DNA of 64,000 nt, from positions 1,054,001-1,118,000 of the forward strand of contig NZ_LAZX01000094.1 in the NCBI RefSeq assembly GCF_000980895.1, in the 5' to 3' direction. Positions within the stretch are counted from its first letter, which is position 1; each line of letters begins with the position of its first letter. A program made the position numbers and the translations under genes. The notes under the pieces are model-generated. The model ran no database searches, was not told the DNA's origin, and worked only from the letters and a program-made list of their open reading frames with translations. This document shows positions 28,947 to 38,506 of this stretch, in pieces. The stretch comes from Sphingomonas sp. Ag1 (GTDB taxonomy: Bacteria; Pseudomonadota; Alphaproteobacteria; Sphingomonadales; Sphingomonadaceae).

Positions 28947-29600
28947 ATGTCGGACAAGATTGAAATGGGCGTGTCCCGCCGCGGCGTGCTTGCCGGCAGC
29001 GCCGCCACGGTCGCGGTCGCTGCCACGCCGGCGCATGGTGCGCCCCTTCCCCCGCCCAGGAAGCCGGAGGCGCCGATGATGCCCGTCCGTTTCACCGTGA
29101 ACGGCGAACCGCGTTCGCTGACGCTCGATCCGCGCACCACCCTGCTCGATGCATTGCGGGAGCATCTCACGCTCACCGGCACAAAGAAGGGCTGCGATCA
29201 TGGCCAGTGCGGCGCCTGCACCGTGATCGTCGATGGGCAGCGGATCAATTCCTGCCTCAGCCTCGCGGTGATGCACGAAGGCGACACGATCACCACGATT
29301 GAAGGGCTCGGCACGCCGGAGAAGCTGCATCCCATGCAGGCCGCCTTCGTGAAGCACGACGGCTATCAATGCGGCTATTGCACCCCGGGTCAGATCTGCT
29401 CCGCGGTCGCCGTGCTGGAGGAGATCAAGGCCGGGATTCCCAGCCACGTTCAGGCAGACGTTGCCCAGCGTCCGGGCTTCACCACCGTTGAAATGCGCGA
29501 ACGGATGAGCGGCAACATCTGCCGCTGCGGCGCTTATTCCAACATCGCCGATGCCATGGCCGAGGTCGCTGGCGCTGACGTCGCGGGGGCAAAGGCATGA
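28947..29600 (+). CDS. paoA: Periplasmic aldehyde oxidoreductase, 2Fe-2S subunit
   Basis: 217 residues. A twin-arginine signal ([17 protein letters not shown]) sends the folded complex to the periplasm. The first cluster site is [15 protein letters not shown], and the second is [11 protein letters not shown] paired with [11 protein letters not shown]. This is the small electron-transfer subunit of the xanthine oxidase family. AGGAG lies 11 bases before the start, and the gene overlaps the next by 4 bases. In E. coli the complex detoxifies aromatic aldehydes. Confidence 0.95.
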   Translation: MSDKIEMGVSRRGVLAGSAATVAVAATPAHGAPLPPPRKPEAPMMPVRFTVNGEPRSLTLDPRTTLLDALREHLTLTGTKKGCDHGQCGACTVIVDGQRINSCLSLAVMHEGDTITTIEGLGTPEKLHPMQAAFVKHDGYQCGYCTPGQICSAVAVLEEIKAGIPSHVQADVAQRPGFTTVEMRERMSGNICRCGAYSNIADAMAEVAGADVAGAKA

Positions 29601-30547
29601 GGGCGTTCACTTACGAACGGGCGACCGATCCCGTCGCCGCCGCGCGCATCGTTGCGACGAAGCCGGGGGCAAAGTTCATCGCCGGCGGCACCAACCTCCT
29701 CGACCTGATGAAGATCGAGGTGGAAACACCGACCCATCTTGTCGACGTGCAGGATCTCGACCTGGACCGGATCGAGGCGACGCCCGAGGGCGGCCTGCGC
29801 ATCGGCGCCTTGGTCAGCAACACCGCGCTCGCCGCCGACGATCGCGTACGCCGCGATTATGGCGTGCTGACCCGCGCGATCGTTGCCGGCGCCAGCGGCC
29901 AGCTGCGCAACAAGGCGTCGACCGCCGGCAATCTGCTCCAGCGTACGCGCTGCCCGTATTTCTACGACGTCAACATGCCCTGCAACAAGCGCAAGCCCGG
30001 CTCAGGCTGCGCCGCGATCGGCGGCTATTCGCGCCAGCTTGGCGTCATCGGCGTGTCCGACAAATGCATCGCCACCTTCCCCGGCGACATGCCCGTGGCG
30101 CTCCGGCTGCTCGATGCGGTGGTGGAAACGGTCGACCCGCAGGGGCAGCGCCGCTCGATCCCGATTGCCGATTTCCATCGCTTGTGGGGCGACCGGCCGG
30201 AACAGGATACGGTGCTCAGTCGCGATGAGCTGATCACTGCGGTCACCCTTCCCGCCCCGCTCGGCGGCAAGCATTTCTATGAAAAGGTGCGCGATCGCGC
30301 CTCCTACGCCTTTGCCTTGGTCTCGGTCGCGGCGGTGATCCAGCCCGATGGCACCGGCCGCGTCGCCTTTGGCGGCGTCGCGCCAAAGCCGTGGCGCGTG
30401 GAGGAGGCGGAGGCGCTGCTGCCGCAGGGCGCGGCGGCTGTTACCGCGCGCGCCTTCCAGGGCGCCACCCCCACCAAGGACAATGCGTTCAAGCTGCCGC
30501 TCGCCACGCGCGCGCTGGCTTCCGTGATCGCTCAAGCGAAGGCCTGA
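29597..30547 (+). CDS. paoB: Periplasmic aldehyde oxidoreductase, FAD subunit
   Basis: 316 residues of the CO/xanthine dehydrogenase FAD-binding class. FAD motifs are [13 protein letters not shown] and [15 protein letters not shown]. The insert [20 protein letters not shown] with a later Cys in [12 protein letters not shown] supplies four Cys for the extra 4Fe-4S cluster seen in PaoB. It relays electrons between the 2Fe-2S subunit and the acceptor. It is coupled to paoA by a 4-base overlap and is 4 bases from paoC. Confidence 0.95.
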   Translation: MRAFTYERATDPVAAARIVATKPGAKFIAGGTNLLDLMKIEVETPTHLVDVQDLDLDRIEATPEGGLRIGALVSNTALAADDRVRRDYGVLTRAIVAGASGQLRNKASTAGNLLQRTRCPYFYDVNMPCNKRKPGSGCAAIGGYSRQLGVIGVSDKCIATFPGDMPVALRLLDAVVETVDPQGQRRSIPIADFHRLWGDRPEQDTVLSRDELITAVTLPAPLGGKHFYEKVRDRASYAFALVSVAAVIQPDGTGRVAFGGVAPKPWRVEEAEALLPQGAAAVTARAFQGATPTKDNAFKLPLATRALASVIAQAKA

Positions 30548-30551
30548 TCCC

Positions 30552-32771
30552 ATGAAGTTCGAAACTGCCGAGGGTCAGAACCCGATCGACCGCCTGAAGG
30601 TCGTCGGTCGTGCGCACGACCGTATCGACGGCCCGCTCAAGACCAGCGGCCTTGCGCCCTACGCCTATGAGCATCACGAGGGGATCGAGAATCCGGCCTA
30701 TGGCTATATCGTCGGCGCCGGCGTGGCGAAGGGGCGCATCACCCGTATCGACACCGCGGCGGCAAAGGCCGCACCCGGCGTCATCGCCATCGTGACCGCG
30801 GCCGATGCAGGCAAGCTCGGCAAGGGCAAGAACAACACGGCGAAGCTGCTCGCCGGCCCCGAGGTCGAACATTACCATCAGGCGGTCGCGCTGGTGGTGG
30901 CCGAAACCTTCGAACAGGCGCGTGCCGCAGCCGGTCTGGTACGGGTCGATTATGCGCGCGCGAATGGCCGCTATGACCTCACCGAACAGCTGAAGGTCGC
31001 GCCGCTCGTCGGCGGGTCGGGCGGCCCGAACAGCGGCAGCTCGCCGGTGGAGCGCGTCGGCAAGTTCGAGGAGGCGTTCGCCGCCGCCCCGGTGAAGCTC
31101 GACGCGCAATATCACACCCCCGATCACAGCCACGCGATGATGGAGCCACACGCCTCGATCGCGGCGTGGAACGGCGACGAGCTGACGCTGTGGACATCGA
31201 ACCAGATGATCGCCTGGAGCAAGCGTGATGTCGCGCTGACGCTCAACATGCCGGAGGACAAGGTCCGCCTGATCTCGCCCTATATCGGCGGCGGCTTCGG
31301 CGGAAAGCTGTTCGTCCGCGCCGACGCGCTGATGGCGGCGCTTGGTGCGCGCGCGGCGAAGCGCCCGGTGAAGGTCGCGCTGCAACGCCCGCTCATCGCC
31401 AACAACACCACGCATCGTCCCGCCACGCATCAGCGCGTCCGGCTGGGCGCGATGAAGGACGGCACGATCACCGCGATCGCCCATGAAAGCGGCTCGGGCG
31501 ACTTGCCCGATGGAGGCCCGGAGACGGCGGTGCAGCAGACCAAGCTGCTCTACGCGGGCCCCAACCGCATGACCGCGATGCGCCTTGCAGTACTCGATCT
31601 GCCTGAGGGCAATGCCATGCGCGCGCCGGGCGAGGCACCGGGCATGATGGCGCTGGAGATCGCGATGGATGAAATGGCCGAGAAGCTCGGCATGGATCCC
31701 GTCGCCTTCCGCATCAAGAACGACACGCAGGTCGATCCCGAGAAACCGCAGCGCCGCTTCTCGCAGCGCCAACTCGTCCGTTGCCTCACCGACGGCGCGC
31801 AGCGTTTCGGCTGGGACCGCCGCCAGGCGAAGCCGGCGCAGGTGCGCGATGGCCAGTGGCTGATCGGCATGGGCGTCGCCTCCGCCTTCCGCAACCACCT
31901 CAACATGACGTCGGGCGCGCGTGTGCGCCTGTCGCCGGACGGCATCGTGACGGTCGAAACCGACATGACCGACATCGGCACCGGCACCTACACGATCCTC
32001 GCGCAGACCGCGGGCGAGATGCTGGGCGTGCCGGCCGAGGCGGTCGTGGTGAAACTGGGCGATTCCTCCTTCCCCGTCTCGGCCGGGTCGGGCGGGCAAT
32101 GGGGCGCGGCGAACTCGACCGCCGGCGTGTACGCCGCCTGCGTGAAACTGCGCGAGCAGGTCGCCCAGCGGCTCGGCTTCAACTCGGCCGATGCGGTGTT
32201 CGACGCCGGCCGAGTCACCAGCGGCAATCGCGCCGCCGCGCTGCGCGATGCCGCCACCCAGGGTGAGCTGGTCGCCGAGGAGAAGATCGAGTTCGGCAAG
32301 CTCGACGACGAATGGCAATTGTCGACCTTCGGTGCGCATTTTGTCGAGGTCGGCGTCAACGCCTATACCGGCGTCACCCGCGTCCGCCGCATGCTCGCGG
32401 TCTGCGCCGCGGGCCGCATCCTCAATCCCAAGGCCGCGCGCAGCCAGGTGATCGGCGCGATGACGATGGGCGTCGGCTCGGCGCTGATGGAGGAGCTCGC
32501 CGTCGACAAGCGCTTCGGTTTCTTCGTCAACCACGATCTCGCCAGCTACGAGGTGCCGGTCCATGCCGACATCCCGCATCAGGAGGTCGTCTTCCTCGAC
32601 GAGGCCGATGACAAGGCCAATCCGATGAAGGCCAAGGGCGTCGGCGAACTCGGCATCTGCGGCGTCGGCGCGGCGGTGGCGAACGCGATCTACAACGCCA
32701 CCGGCGTGCGCGTGCGCGATTACCCGCTCACGCTCGACAAATATCTCGACAAGCTGCCGGCGGTCGCCTGA
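30552..32771 (+). CDS. paoC: Periplasmic aldehyde oxidoreductase, molybdopterin subunit
   Basis: 739 residues of the xanthine dehydrogenase large-subunit family, carrying the molybdenum cofactor that oxidises aldehydes to acids. Markers are ISPYIGGGFGGKLFVR (Mo-domain Gly-rich loop), MRAPGEAPGMMALEIAMDEMAEKLG, and the catalytic Glu in KGVGELGICG near the C-terminus. There is no signal peptide, as expected for export piggy-backed on PaoA. A PaoD/XdhC-type cofactor-insertion gene is not adjacent. Confidence 0.96.
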   Translation: MKFETAEGQNPIDRLKVVGRAHDRIDGPLKTSGLAPYAYEHHEGIENPAYGYIVGAGVAKGRITRIDTAAAKAAPGVIAIVTAADAGKLGKGKNNTAKLLAGPEVEHYHQAVALVVAETFEQARAAAGLVRVDYARANGRYDLTEQLKVAPLVGGSGGPNSGSSPVERVGKFEEAFAAAPVKLDAQYHTPDHSHAMMEPHASIAAWNGDELTLWTSNQMIAWSKRDVALTLNMPEDKVRLISPYIGGGFGGKLFVRADALMAALGARAAKRPVKVALQRPLIANNTTHRPATHQRVRLGAMKDGTITAIAHESGSGDLPDGGPETAVQQTKLLYAGPNRMTAMRLAVLDLPEGNAMRAPGEAPGMMALEIAMDEMAEKLGMDPVAFRIKNDTQVDPEKPQRRFSQRQLVRCLTDGAQRFGWDRRQAKPAQVRDGQWLIGMGVASAFRNHLNMTSGARVRLSPDGIVTVETDMTDIGTGTYTILAQTAGEMLGVPAEAVVVKLGDSSFPVSAGSGGQWGAANSTAGVYAACVKLREQVAQRLGFNSADAVFDAGRVTSGNRAAALRDAATQGELVAEEKIEFGKLDDEWQLSTFGAHFVEVGVNAYTGVTRVRRMLAVCAAGRILNPKAARSQVIGAMTMGVGSALMEELAVDKRFGFFVNHDLASYEVPVHADIPHQEVVFLDEADDKANPMKAKGVGELGICGVGAAVANAIYNATGVRVRDYPLTLDKYLDKLPAVA

Positions 32772-32782
32772 CCGGCGACGCT

Positions 32783-33487
32783 TCAGCGACGCGTGGCGGC
32801 GCTGCGCCGGGCCGGCAGGGCCTGGCGCACCGCTGGCACGATGCGGCGAACGATGATCTCAACCCCGCGCGCATTGGGGTGCCGCCCGTCCGCCTCGAAC
32901 AGCGCCTGGTTGCCCGCCACGCCCTCCAGGAAGAACGGATAGAGCGGCACGCCATGCTTGCGCGCCAGCCGGGGATACAGCCCCTCAAAGGCACGCCGAT
33001 AATCACTGCCAAGATTCGGCGCCGCGCGCATCCCGACCAGCAGCACCGGGATGTCGCGCCGCTTCAGCTCGGTCAGGATCAGGTCGAGGTTCTTCTCCGT
33101 CGCGGCGGGCGGCAGGCCGCGCAGCATGTCGTTGGCGCCCAGCTCGACGATCACCAGGTCCGGCTTGCGCTTCAACCCGCGCAATCCCCAGGCCAGCCTC
33201 GCCCGTCCCTGCGCGGAGGTGTCGCCGGCGACGCCGCCATTGCGCACCGTTACGTCGGGCATCGACCGGCGCAGCGCCGCCTCCAGCCGCGTCGGAAAGC
33301 CCTGCGCCGGTGGCAGGCCATAGCCGGCCGTCAGGCTGTCGCCGAACGCCCAGACCAGCCGCTCCGCCCGCACCGGCGTCGCCACCAGCAGCACGCCCGC
33401 GATCAGCAACGGGACGGCCAGCAATGCGACAGCCGGGGATTGGACAGCGGCCATCATCGCCCTGTATCCGCGCCATTGTGACAGCAT
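32783..33487 (-). CDS. tesA: SGNH-family arylesterase/thioesterase I
   Basis: 234 residues from ATG 33485-33487, with AGGAG six bases upstream; ATGs at 33457 and 33454 are possible. After a hydrophobic export region (about residues 15-40) come the four SGNH blocks: FGDSLTAGYG with the Ser, GGVAGDTS, LGANDMLRG, and DGRHPNARG with Asp and His. These are periplasmic lysophospholipase/thioesterase/arylesterases. It is divergent from a YbbA-YbbP ABC system, as in E. coli, and the start regions overlap by 10 bases. Confidence 0.92.
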   Translation of the reverse strand: MLSQWRGYRAMMAAVQSPAVALLAVPLLIAGVLLVATPVRAERLVWAFGDSLTAGYGLPPAQGFPTRLEAALRRSMPDVTVRNGGVAGDTSAQGRARLAWGLRGLKRKPDLVIVELGANDMLRGLPPAATEKNLDLILTELKRRDIPVLLVGMRAAPNLGSDYRRAFEGLYPRLARKHGVPLYPFFLEGVAGNQALFEADGRHPNARGVEIIVRRIVPAVRQALPARRSAATRR

Positions 33488-34230
33488 CCGCTTCTCCTTC
33501 GCCGACCGGCGCCAGCCCGGATGACCGCCCGGACGGCAGACCCGGCGATACCATCGTCATCGACGCGCGCAATCTGACGCTGGCGCTCGGCCGTCCGCCG
33601 GCCCGCACGCAGATCCTGCGCGGTATCGACCTCACGGTGCGGCAAGGGGAAAGCGTCGCGCTGCTCGGCCCGTCCGGATCGGGCAAATCGTCGCTGATGG
33701 CGCTCCTGTCGGGCATGGAACGGCCCACCGGCGGCAGCGTCAGCGTCGCCGGGCTCGAATTCGACCGGCTGAGCGAGGATCAGCTCGCAATCGCGCGGCG
33801 CGGCCGCATCGGCATCATCCTGCAGGCGTTCCACCTGCTGCCGACGATGACCGCGCTCGAAAATGTCGCCGTGCCGATGGAACTTGCCGGCATGGCGGAG
33901 CCGTTCGCCCGCGCCGAGGAGGAACTGACCGCCGTCGGCCTCGGCCATCGCCTGACCCACTACCCCTCCCAATTGTCGGGTGGCGAGCAGCAGCGGGTCG
34001 CGATCGCCCGCGCGCTCGCCCCGCGCCCCGCGCTCCTCTTCGCGGACGAGCCGACCGGCAATCTCGATGGCGCAACCGGGGCCGCGATCATGGACCTGCT
34101 GTTCGCGCGCCATGCCGCCGCCGGCACCACGCTCTTCGTCATCACCCACGATCCCGCGCTCGCCGCGCGCTGCGGACGCGTGATCGCCCTAGCCGACGGT
34201 CGCATCGTCAGCGACAACGCCGCCGCATGA
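33478..34230 (+). CDS. ybbA: YbbA-like ABC transporter ATP-binding protein
   Basis: 250 residues if started at GTG 33478; the open frame extends further upstream through antisense tesA and is not credible. Walker A is GPSGSGKSS, the signature is LSGGEQQRVAIARAL, and Walker B is LLFADEPTGNLD. This is the LolD/MacB-type ATPase class. It overlaps the permease by 4 bases. Linked to TesA, it probably moves lipids or hydrophobic substrates at the inner membrane, as proposed for YbbAP. Confidence 0.9.
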   Translation: MTASASPSPTGASPDDRPDGRPGDTIVIDARNLTLALGRPPARTQILRGIDLTVRQGESVALLGPSGSGKSSLMALLSGMERPTGGSVSVAGLEFDRLSEDQLAIARRGRIGIILQAFHLLPTMTALENVAVPMELAGMAEPFARAEEELTAVGLGHRLTHYPSQLSGGEQQRVAIARALAPRPALLFADEPTGNLDGATGAAIMDLLFARHAAAGTTLFVITHDPALAARCGRVIALADGRIVSDNAAA

Positions 34231-36716
34231 CCAACGCCTGGCGGCTCGCCCTGCGTGATCTGCGCGCCGGCGGCCGCGGCTTGTGGCTGCTGCTGATCTG
34301 CCTCTTCCTCGGCACCGCCGCGCTGGCGGGCATTGGGTCGCTGTCGGCCTCGATCACTGGCGCGCTCGACGCGCAAAGCCGCCAGCTGCTCGGCGGCGAT
34401 CTCGAACTGCGCGTGTCGCAGCGCCGCGCCACCGTGGAGGAAAACGCCGCCTTCGCCAGCTTCGGCCGAACGTCGGAAACGATTGCCGTCAACACCATGG
34501 CCCAGCCGCTCACCGGCGGCACCCCGGCGTTGATCAACCTGCGCGCCGTCGACCATGCCTGGCCGTTGATCGGTCGCTTCACGCTGGAGCCGGGGGCATT
34601 GCGCCCACGCCCTGCCGGCAACCAGGTGGCGATCGCCCCCGCACTGGCGCAGCGGCTGAACGTGAAGGTCGGCGACACCGTCCGGATCGGCGCCGCCCCG
34701 ATGCGCATCATCGGCCTGATCGCCGACGAACCCGATGCCCTCGGGTTCAGCTTCGGGCCGACGGCCCTGGTCGACATGGCGGGGCTCGACGCCACCCGCG
34801 TGCTGCAACCCGGCAGCCTCTATCAGGCGCGCACCCGCATCCTGCTGCGCCCTGGCCTCGATCCGGCATCGGTCGGCAACACCGTCACCCGCCGCTACCC
34901 CAGCGCCGGGTGGAGCGCGCGGACGCCGGAGGACGCCTCCGGCAATGTGAAGCGCAGCATCGACCAATTGGGCCAGTTCCTGCTGCTCGTCGGGCTCGCC
35001 GCGCTGGTCATCGCCGGCATCGGCATCGGCAGCGGGGTCAGCGCCTATCTCAACCGCAAGAGCCGGATGATCGCCACGCTGAAGGTGCTGGGCGCGCATT
35101 CGCGCACCATCGCCGCGGTGTTCCTGATCCAGCTCGGGCTGGTGGCCTTGCTGGCGGTGGTCGCCGGGCTGGCGCTCGGCACCGCGATCCCGTGGCTGGT
35201 CGCACAGCTCGCGGGGGACGCGCTGCCGGTGCCACCACGCCTCGGCATCTATCCCGCGCCGCTGCTGGTCGCGGCTGGCCTCAGCCTGCTCGTTGCCCTC
35301 CTCTTCTCGCTGCCCGCCCTTGCGCGCGCGCGCTCGGTCCCGGCGGCCAGCCTGCTGCGCGACGCCATCGGCAGCGTGACGCGGCCGTCGTCCCGCGTCC
35401 TCGCCGGCATGGGCGTCGTCCTTTCGCTGCTGGTCGCTCTGACCGTGCTGACCGCCAGCAACCGCGCGATCGCCCTGGGCTTCACCGCCGCAACCGGGGC
35501 TGTGCTCGCGCTGCTCTGGCTGCTCGGGATCGCGTTGCGCGCGGCGTTGTCCCGCCTTCCCCGTCCGCGTCGCCCCTTGTTCCGGCTGGCGCTCGCCAAC
35601 CTCTATCGTCCGGGTGCTCAGACCGACCGGCTGGTCGTTGCGCTCGGCCTCGGCTTCTCCCTGTTCGTGGCGCTCGCCGTCATCGACACCAGCCTGTCGA
35701 ACGAGCTCGCCAGCGCCGCGCCGGCCAAGGCCCCCCGCTTCTTTGCCATCGATGTGCAGCCGGAGGATGAACCTGCCTTCCGTGCCGCCGTCCGCCGCGC
35801 CGCCCCTGCCGCGACGATCGAGGCGGTGCCCTCGCTGCGCGGCTCGATCGTCGCGCTCAAGGGGCAACGCGTGGCGGACATGAAGAATCTGCCGGAGGAT
35901 GCATGGATCGTCCGCGGCGACCGCACCATCACCTGGTCCGCCACCGTGCCGCCGCGCAACAGCGTGGTGGCGGGCAAATGGTGGCCGCGCGACTATCGCG
36001 GTCCCCCGCTCATCTCGCTGGAGGATCGCGCCGCGCAGCAGCTCGGCCTGAAGGTCGGCGACACGATCACCGTCGCGGTACTCGGCGTCGATGTCCCCGC
36101 GCGTATCGCCGCGCTGCGCAAGGTCGACTGGCAGGGGCTCGGCCTCAACTTCGCGCTGATCTTCTCGCCGGGCTATATCGAGGAAGCACCCCACGGCATT
36201 CTCGCCAGCGTCTATGCCCCCGCCGGCCGCGACGGCGCGATCGCGGGTGAAGTGGCCCGCGCGCTCCCCTCCGTCACCATGCTCCGCACCGGCGACGTGA
36301 TCGGCCAGATCAGCGAATTGCTCGGCCGCGTCGCCATCGCGATCCGCGCCGCGGCCGCCGTCACCGTCGTTGCCGGCATTGTCGTCCTCATCGGCGCGGT
36401 AACCGCCTCGGGACAGTCGCGGCGATACGACACTATCATCCTGAAGCTGCTGGGCGGCAGCCGCGCGCAGCTGCTCACCGGGCAGGCGCTGGAATATGCC
36501 CTCCTCGCTCTCCTGCTCGCCGGGGTTGCTTTGCTCATCGGCATGGCGGGGGGCTGGTACGTCGTCACGCAGGTGCTCGATCTGACATGGGCGCCCGACC
36601 CGCTTGTGATCGCGCTGACGCTTGGCGCCGCGATCGTCGCCACGCTTGGCATCGGCGTGCTCAGCAGCTTGCCCGCACTGCGCGCCTCCCCCGCAGAGGG
36701 GCTGCGTAGCGACTGA
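34227..36716 (+). CDS. ybbP: YbbP-like FtsX-domain permease
   Basis: 829 residues with an N-terminal helix (about 17-35), a large periplasmic domain, and FtsX-type helices at about 248-345. Four further central helices, a second periplasmic domain and a C-terminal FtsX unit follow. The length and double FtsX plan match YbbP. FtsX permeases with MacB-like ATPases act as mechanotransmitters or extract lipophilic substrates rather than classic transport. It is coupled to ybbA by a 4-base overlap. Confidence 0.92.
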   Translation: MTNAWRLALRDLRAGGRGLWLLLICLFLGTAALAGIGSLSASITGALDAQSRQLLGGDLELRVSQRRATVEENAAFASFGRTSETIAVNTMAQPLTGGTPALINLRAVDHAWPLIGRFTLEPGALRPRPAGNQVAIAPALAQRLNVKVGDTVRIGAAPMRIIGLIADEPDALGFSFGPTALVDMAGLDATRVLQPGSLYQARTRILLRPGLDPASVGNTVTRRYPSAGWSARTPEDASGNVKRSIDQLGQFLLLVGLAALVIAGIGIGSGVSAYLNRKSRMIATLKVLGAHSRTIAAVFLIQLGLVALLAVVAGLALGTAIPWLVAQLAGDALPVPPRLGIYPAPLLVAAGLSLLVALLFSLPALARARSVPAASLLRDAIGSVTRPSSRVLAGMGVVLSLLVALTVLTASNRAIALGFTAATGAVLALLWLLGIALRAALSRLPRPRRPLFRLALANLYRPGAQTDRLVVALGLGFSLFVALAVIDTSLSNELASAAPAKAPRFFAIDVQPEDEPAFRAAVRRAAPAATIEAVPSLRGSIVALKGQRVADMKNLPEDAWIVRGDRTITWSATVPPRNSVVAGKWWPRDYRGPPLISLEDRAAQQLGLKVGDTITVAVLGVDVPARIAALRKVDWQGLGLNFALIFSPGYIEEAPHGILASVYAPAGRDGAIAGEVARALPSVTMLRTGDVIGQISELLGRVAIAIRAAAAVTVVAGIVVLIGAVTASGQSRRYDTIILKLLGGSRAQLLTGQALEYALLALLLAGVALLIGMAGGWYVVTQVLDLTWAPDPLVIALTLGAAIVATLGIGVLSSLPALRASPAEGLRSD

Positions 36717-36767
36717 GGCACGCGCCCAGCCCGACGATCATCGTTCCCTGTCCGTTCTCGCGCTGCT

Positions 36768-37871
36768 ATGGCGTGCCGCATGTCCGGCGGTCCGACTCGA
36801 AAGATCATCCATGTCGACATGGACGCCTTTTTCGCGTCGGTGGAACAGCGCGATGATCCCGCGCTGCGCGGCCGTCCCGTCGCGGTCGGCCATGCCGCGG
36901 CGCGCGGCGTGGTGGCCGCCGCCAGCTACGAGGCGCGCGCCTTTGGCGTGCGCAGCGCACTGCCTTCGGTCACGGCGCTCCGCCGCTGTCCCGACCTCAT
37001 CTTCGTCCCGCCACGCTTCGATGTGTACAAGGCCGTCTCGCGGCAGATCCATGCGATCTTCGCCGAATTCACGCACCTCATTCAGCCCTTGTCGCTCGAC
37101 GAGGCCTATCTCGACGTGACCGAGAACCGCGCCGGCCTCCCCACCGCCTGGGCCACCGCAAAGGCAATCCGCGCGCGCATCCTGGAGGAAACCGGCCTCA
37201 CTGCCTCGGCCGGCGTATCGTACAACAAGTTCCTGGCGAAGCTCGCCTCCGACCATCGCAAGCCAAATGGCCAGTTTGCGGTAACGCCCGACATGGGCGC
37301 CGCCTGGGTCGAAACGCTTCCCGTCTCGCGCTTTCACGGCGTCGGCCCGGTCACCGCCGCAAAGATGAAGCGGCTCGGCATCGAAAGCGGCGCTGATCTG
37401 CGCGCCAAGTCGCGCGACTTCCTCGAACGGCATTTCGGCAGTTCCGCCGGCTGGTATCATGCCATCGCACGCGGCATCGACGACCGCCCGGTCAACCCCA
37501 ACCGGGTGCGCAAATCCTCCGGCTCCGAAACCACCTTCGACCGCGATCTCACCGACCCGCAGGAGATTGAGGCCGGCATCATCCGCATGGCCGACGACGT
37601 CTGGGCGTGGTGCGAAAAGGCGCAGGCCTTCGGCCGTACCGTGACCGTGAAGATCAAGTTCCAGAGCTTCCGCCAGATCACCCGCAGCCGCAGCCACAGC
37701 CAGGTGGTGGACAGCCGCGACCTGCTGGTCAGCGCCAGCCTCGATCTCGTCCGCTCGATCTACCCGCCCGAAACCGGCATCCGGCTGGTCGGCGTCACCG
37801 TCTCGAACTTCGACACTGCCGCCCGCGACGATCCCCAGGATCTGCCGCTGTTCGACGCCGCCACGTCCTGA
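36768..37871 (+). CDS. dinB: DNA polymerase IV (Y family)
   Basis: 367 residues from ATG 36768 (ATG 36780 is an alternative). Catalytic elements are IIHVDMDAFFASVEQRDDP and the acidic LSLDEAYLDVT. The steric region KPNGQFAV, the helix-hairpin-helix FHGVGPVTAAKMKRLGI, and the little-finger domain (SSGSETTFDRDL) are all present. It performs error-prone lesion bypass. The C-terminal end DLPLFD resembles the beta-clamp binding peptide QLPLF. No LexA box was recognised in the short upstream region. Confidence 0.95.
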   Translation: MACRMSGGPTRKIIHVDMDAFFASVEQRDDPALRGRPVAVGHAAARGVVAAASYEARAFGVRSALPSVTALRRCPDLIFVPPRFDVYKAVSRQIHAIFAEFTHLIQPLSLDEAYLDVTENRAGLPTAWATAKAIRARILEETGLTASAGVSYNKFLAKLASDHRKPNGQFAVTPDMGAAWVETLPVSRFHGVGPVTAAKMKRLGIESGADLRAKSRDFLERHFGSSAGWYHAIARGIDDRPVNPNRVRKSSGSETTFDRDLTDPQEIEAGIIRMADDVWAWCEKAQAFGRTVTVKIKFQSFRQITRSRSHSQVVDSRDLLVSASLDLVRSIYPPETGIRLVGVTVSNFDTAARDDPQDLPLFDAATS

Positions 37872-37880
37872 TCGGCGGGA

Positions 37881-38396
37881 TCAGCGCCCCGGCATCGAAA
37901 AGGACGGCGGATCGCTCGCGGGGAAGCTTTCGTCCGACGCCTCGTCCACTTCGGACCAGCGCGGCTGCGGATCGCGGATCGCCTCGGGCCCAGCGTCGCG
38001 CACCTGGCTGAAGCCGCCCTGTTCGCCCGCTGGCCGGGCCAGTGCCGCGGGCGGCGCGGAGGCCACTTGGTCGCGACGATCGTCCTCGTCATCCTCCTCG
38101 CGGCGCAGGCGTCCGGCGGCATAGCCCAGCACCAGCGCGACCAGGATCCACGGCAGCATGGTGCTGCGCGTCTCCCGGGCCCGATCGCGACCGCCCGGCG
38201 TGGGGCGGAGCGCTTCGGCATAGGCGACGCCGGACACCTCCTCGACGACAATGACCTCGTCCACCGTGTCGACCGTTCGGTGATAGCCCGGTGCCGCGCG
38301 ATCCGCCGCGCCCTCACCGCGCATGCCATTGTCGCCAGGCGCCTGGTGGTTGGAGGAATCCGCCATGCCATAGATGCGCGTGTCGGGGTCGGCCAT
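37881..38396 (-). CDS. Single-pass membrane protein of unknown function
   Basis: 171 residues. Residues 1-80 are polar and acidic. One membrane helix (TMLPWILVALVLGYAAGRL) lies at about residues 80-98, followed by an acidic/basic run (RREEDDEDDRRDQ) and a disordered tail. It ends with DEASDESFPASDPPSF, a short motif that recurs at the ends of many small uncharacterised bacterial proteins. No enzyme motif is seen. It is convergent with dinB. Confidence 0.7.
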   Translation of the reverse strand: MADPDTRIYGMADSSNHQAPGDNGMRGEGAADRAAPGYHRTVDTVDEVIVVEEVSGVAYAEALRPTPGGRDRARETRSTMLPWILVALVLGYAAGRLRREEDDEDDRRDQVASAPPAALARPAGEQGGFSQVRDAGPEAIRDPQPRWSEVDEASDESFPASDPPSFSMPGR

Positions 38397-38506
38397 CGGA
38401 TTGCCTCCTGGCGGCTATCGTTTCTGCGTCACGGAACAAGCCGTGACGCCGCATCCCGGTTCCGCATCCCGCCTGCGCTCTTAACCTGAGTCAGGGTTTC
38501 TCTTCC

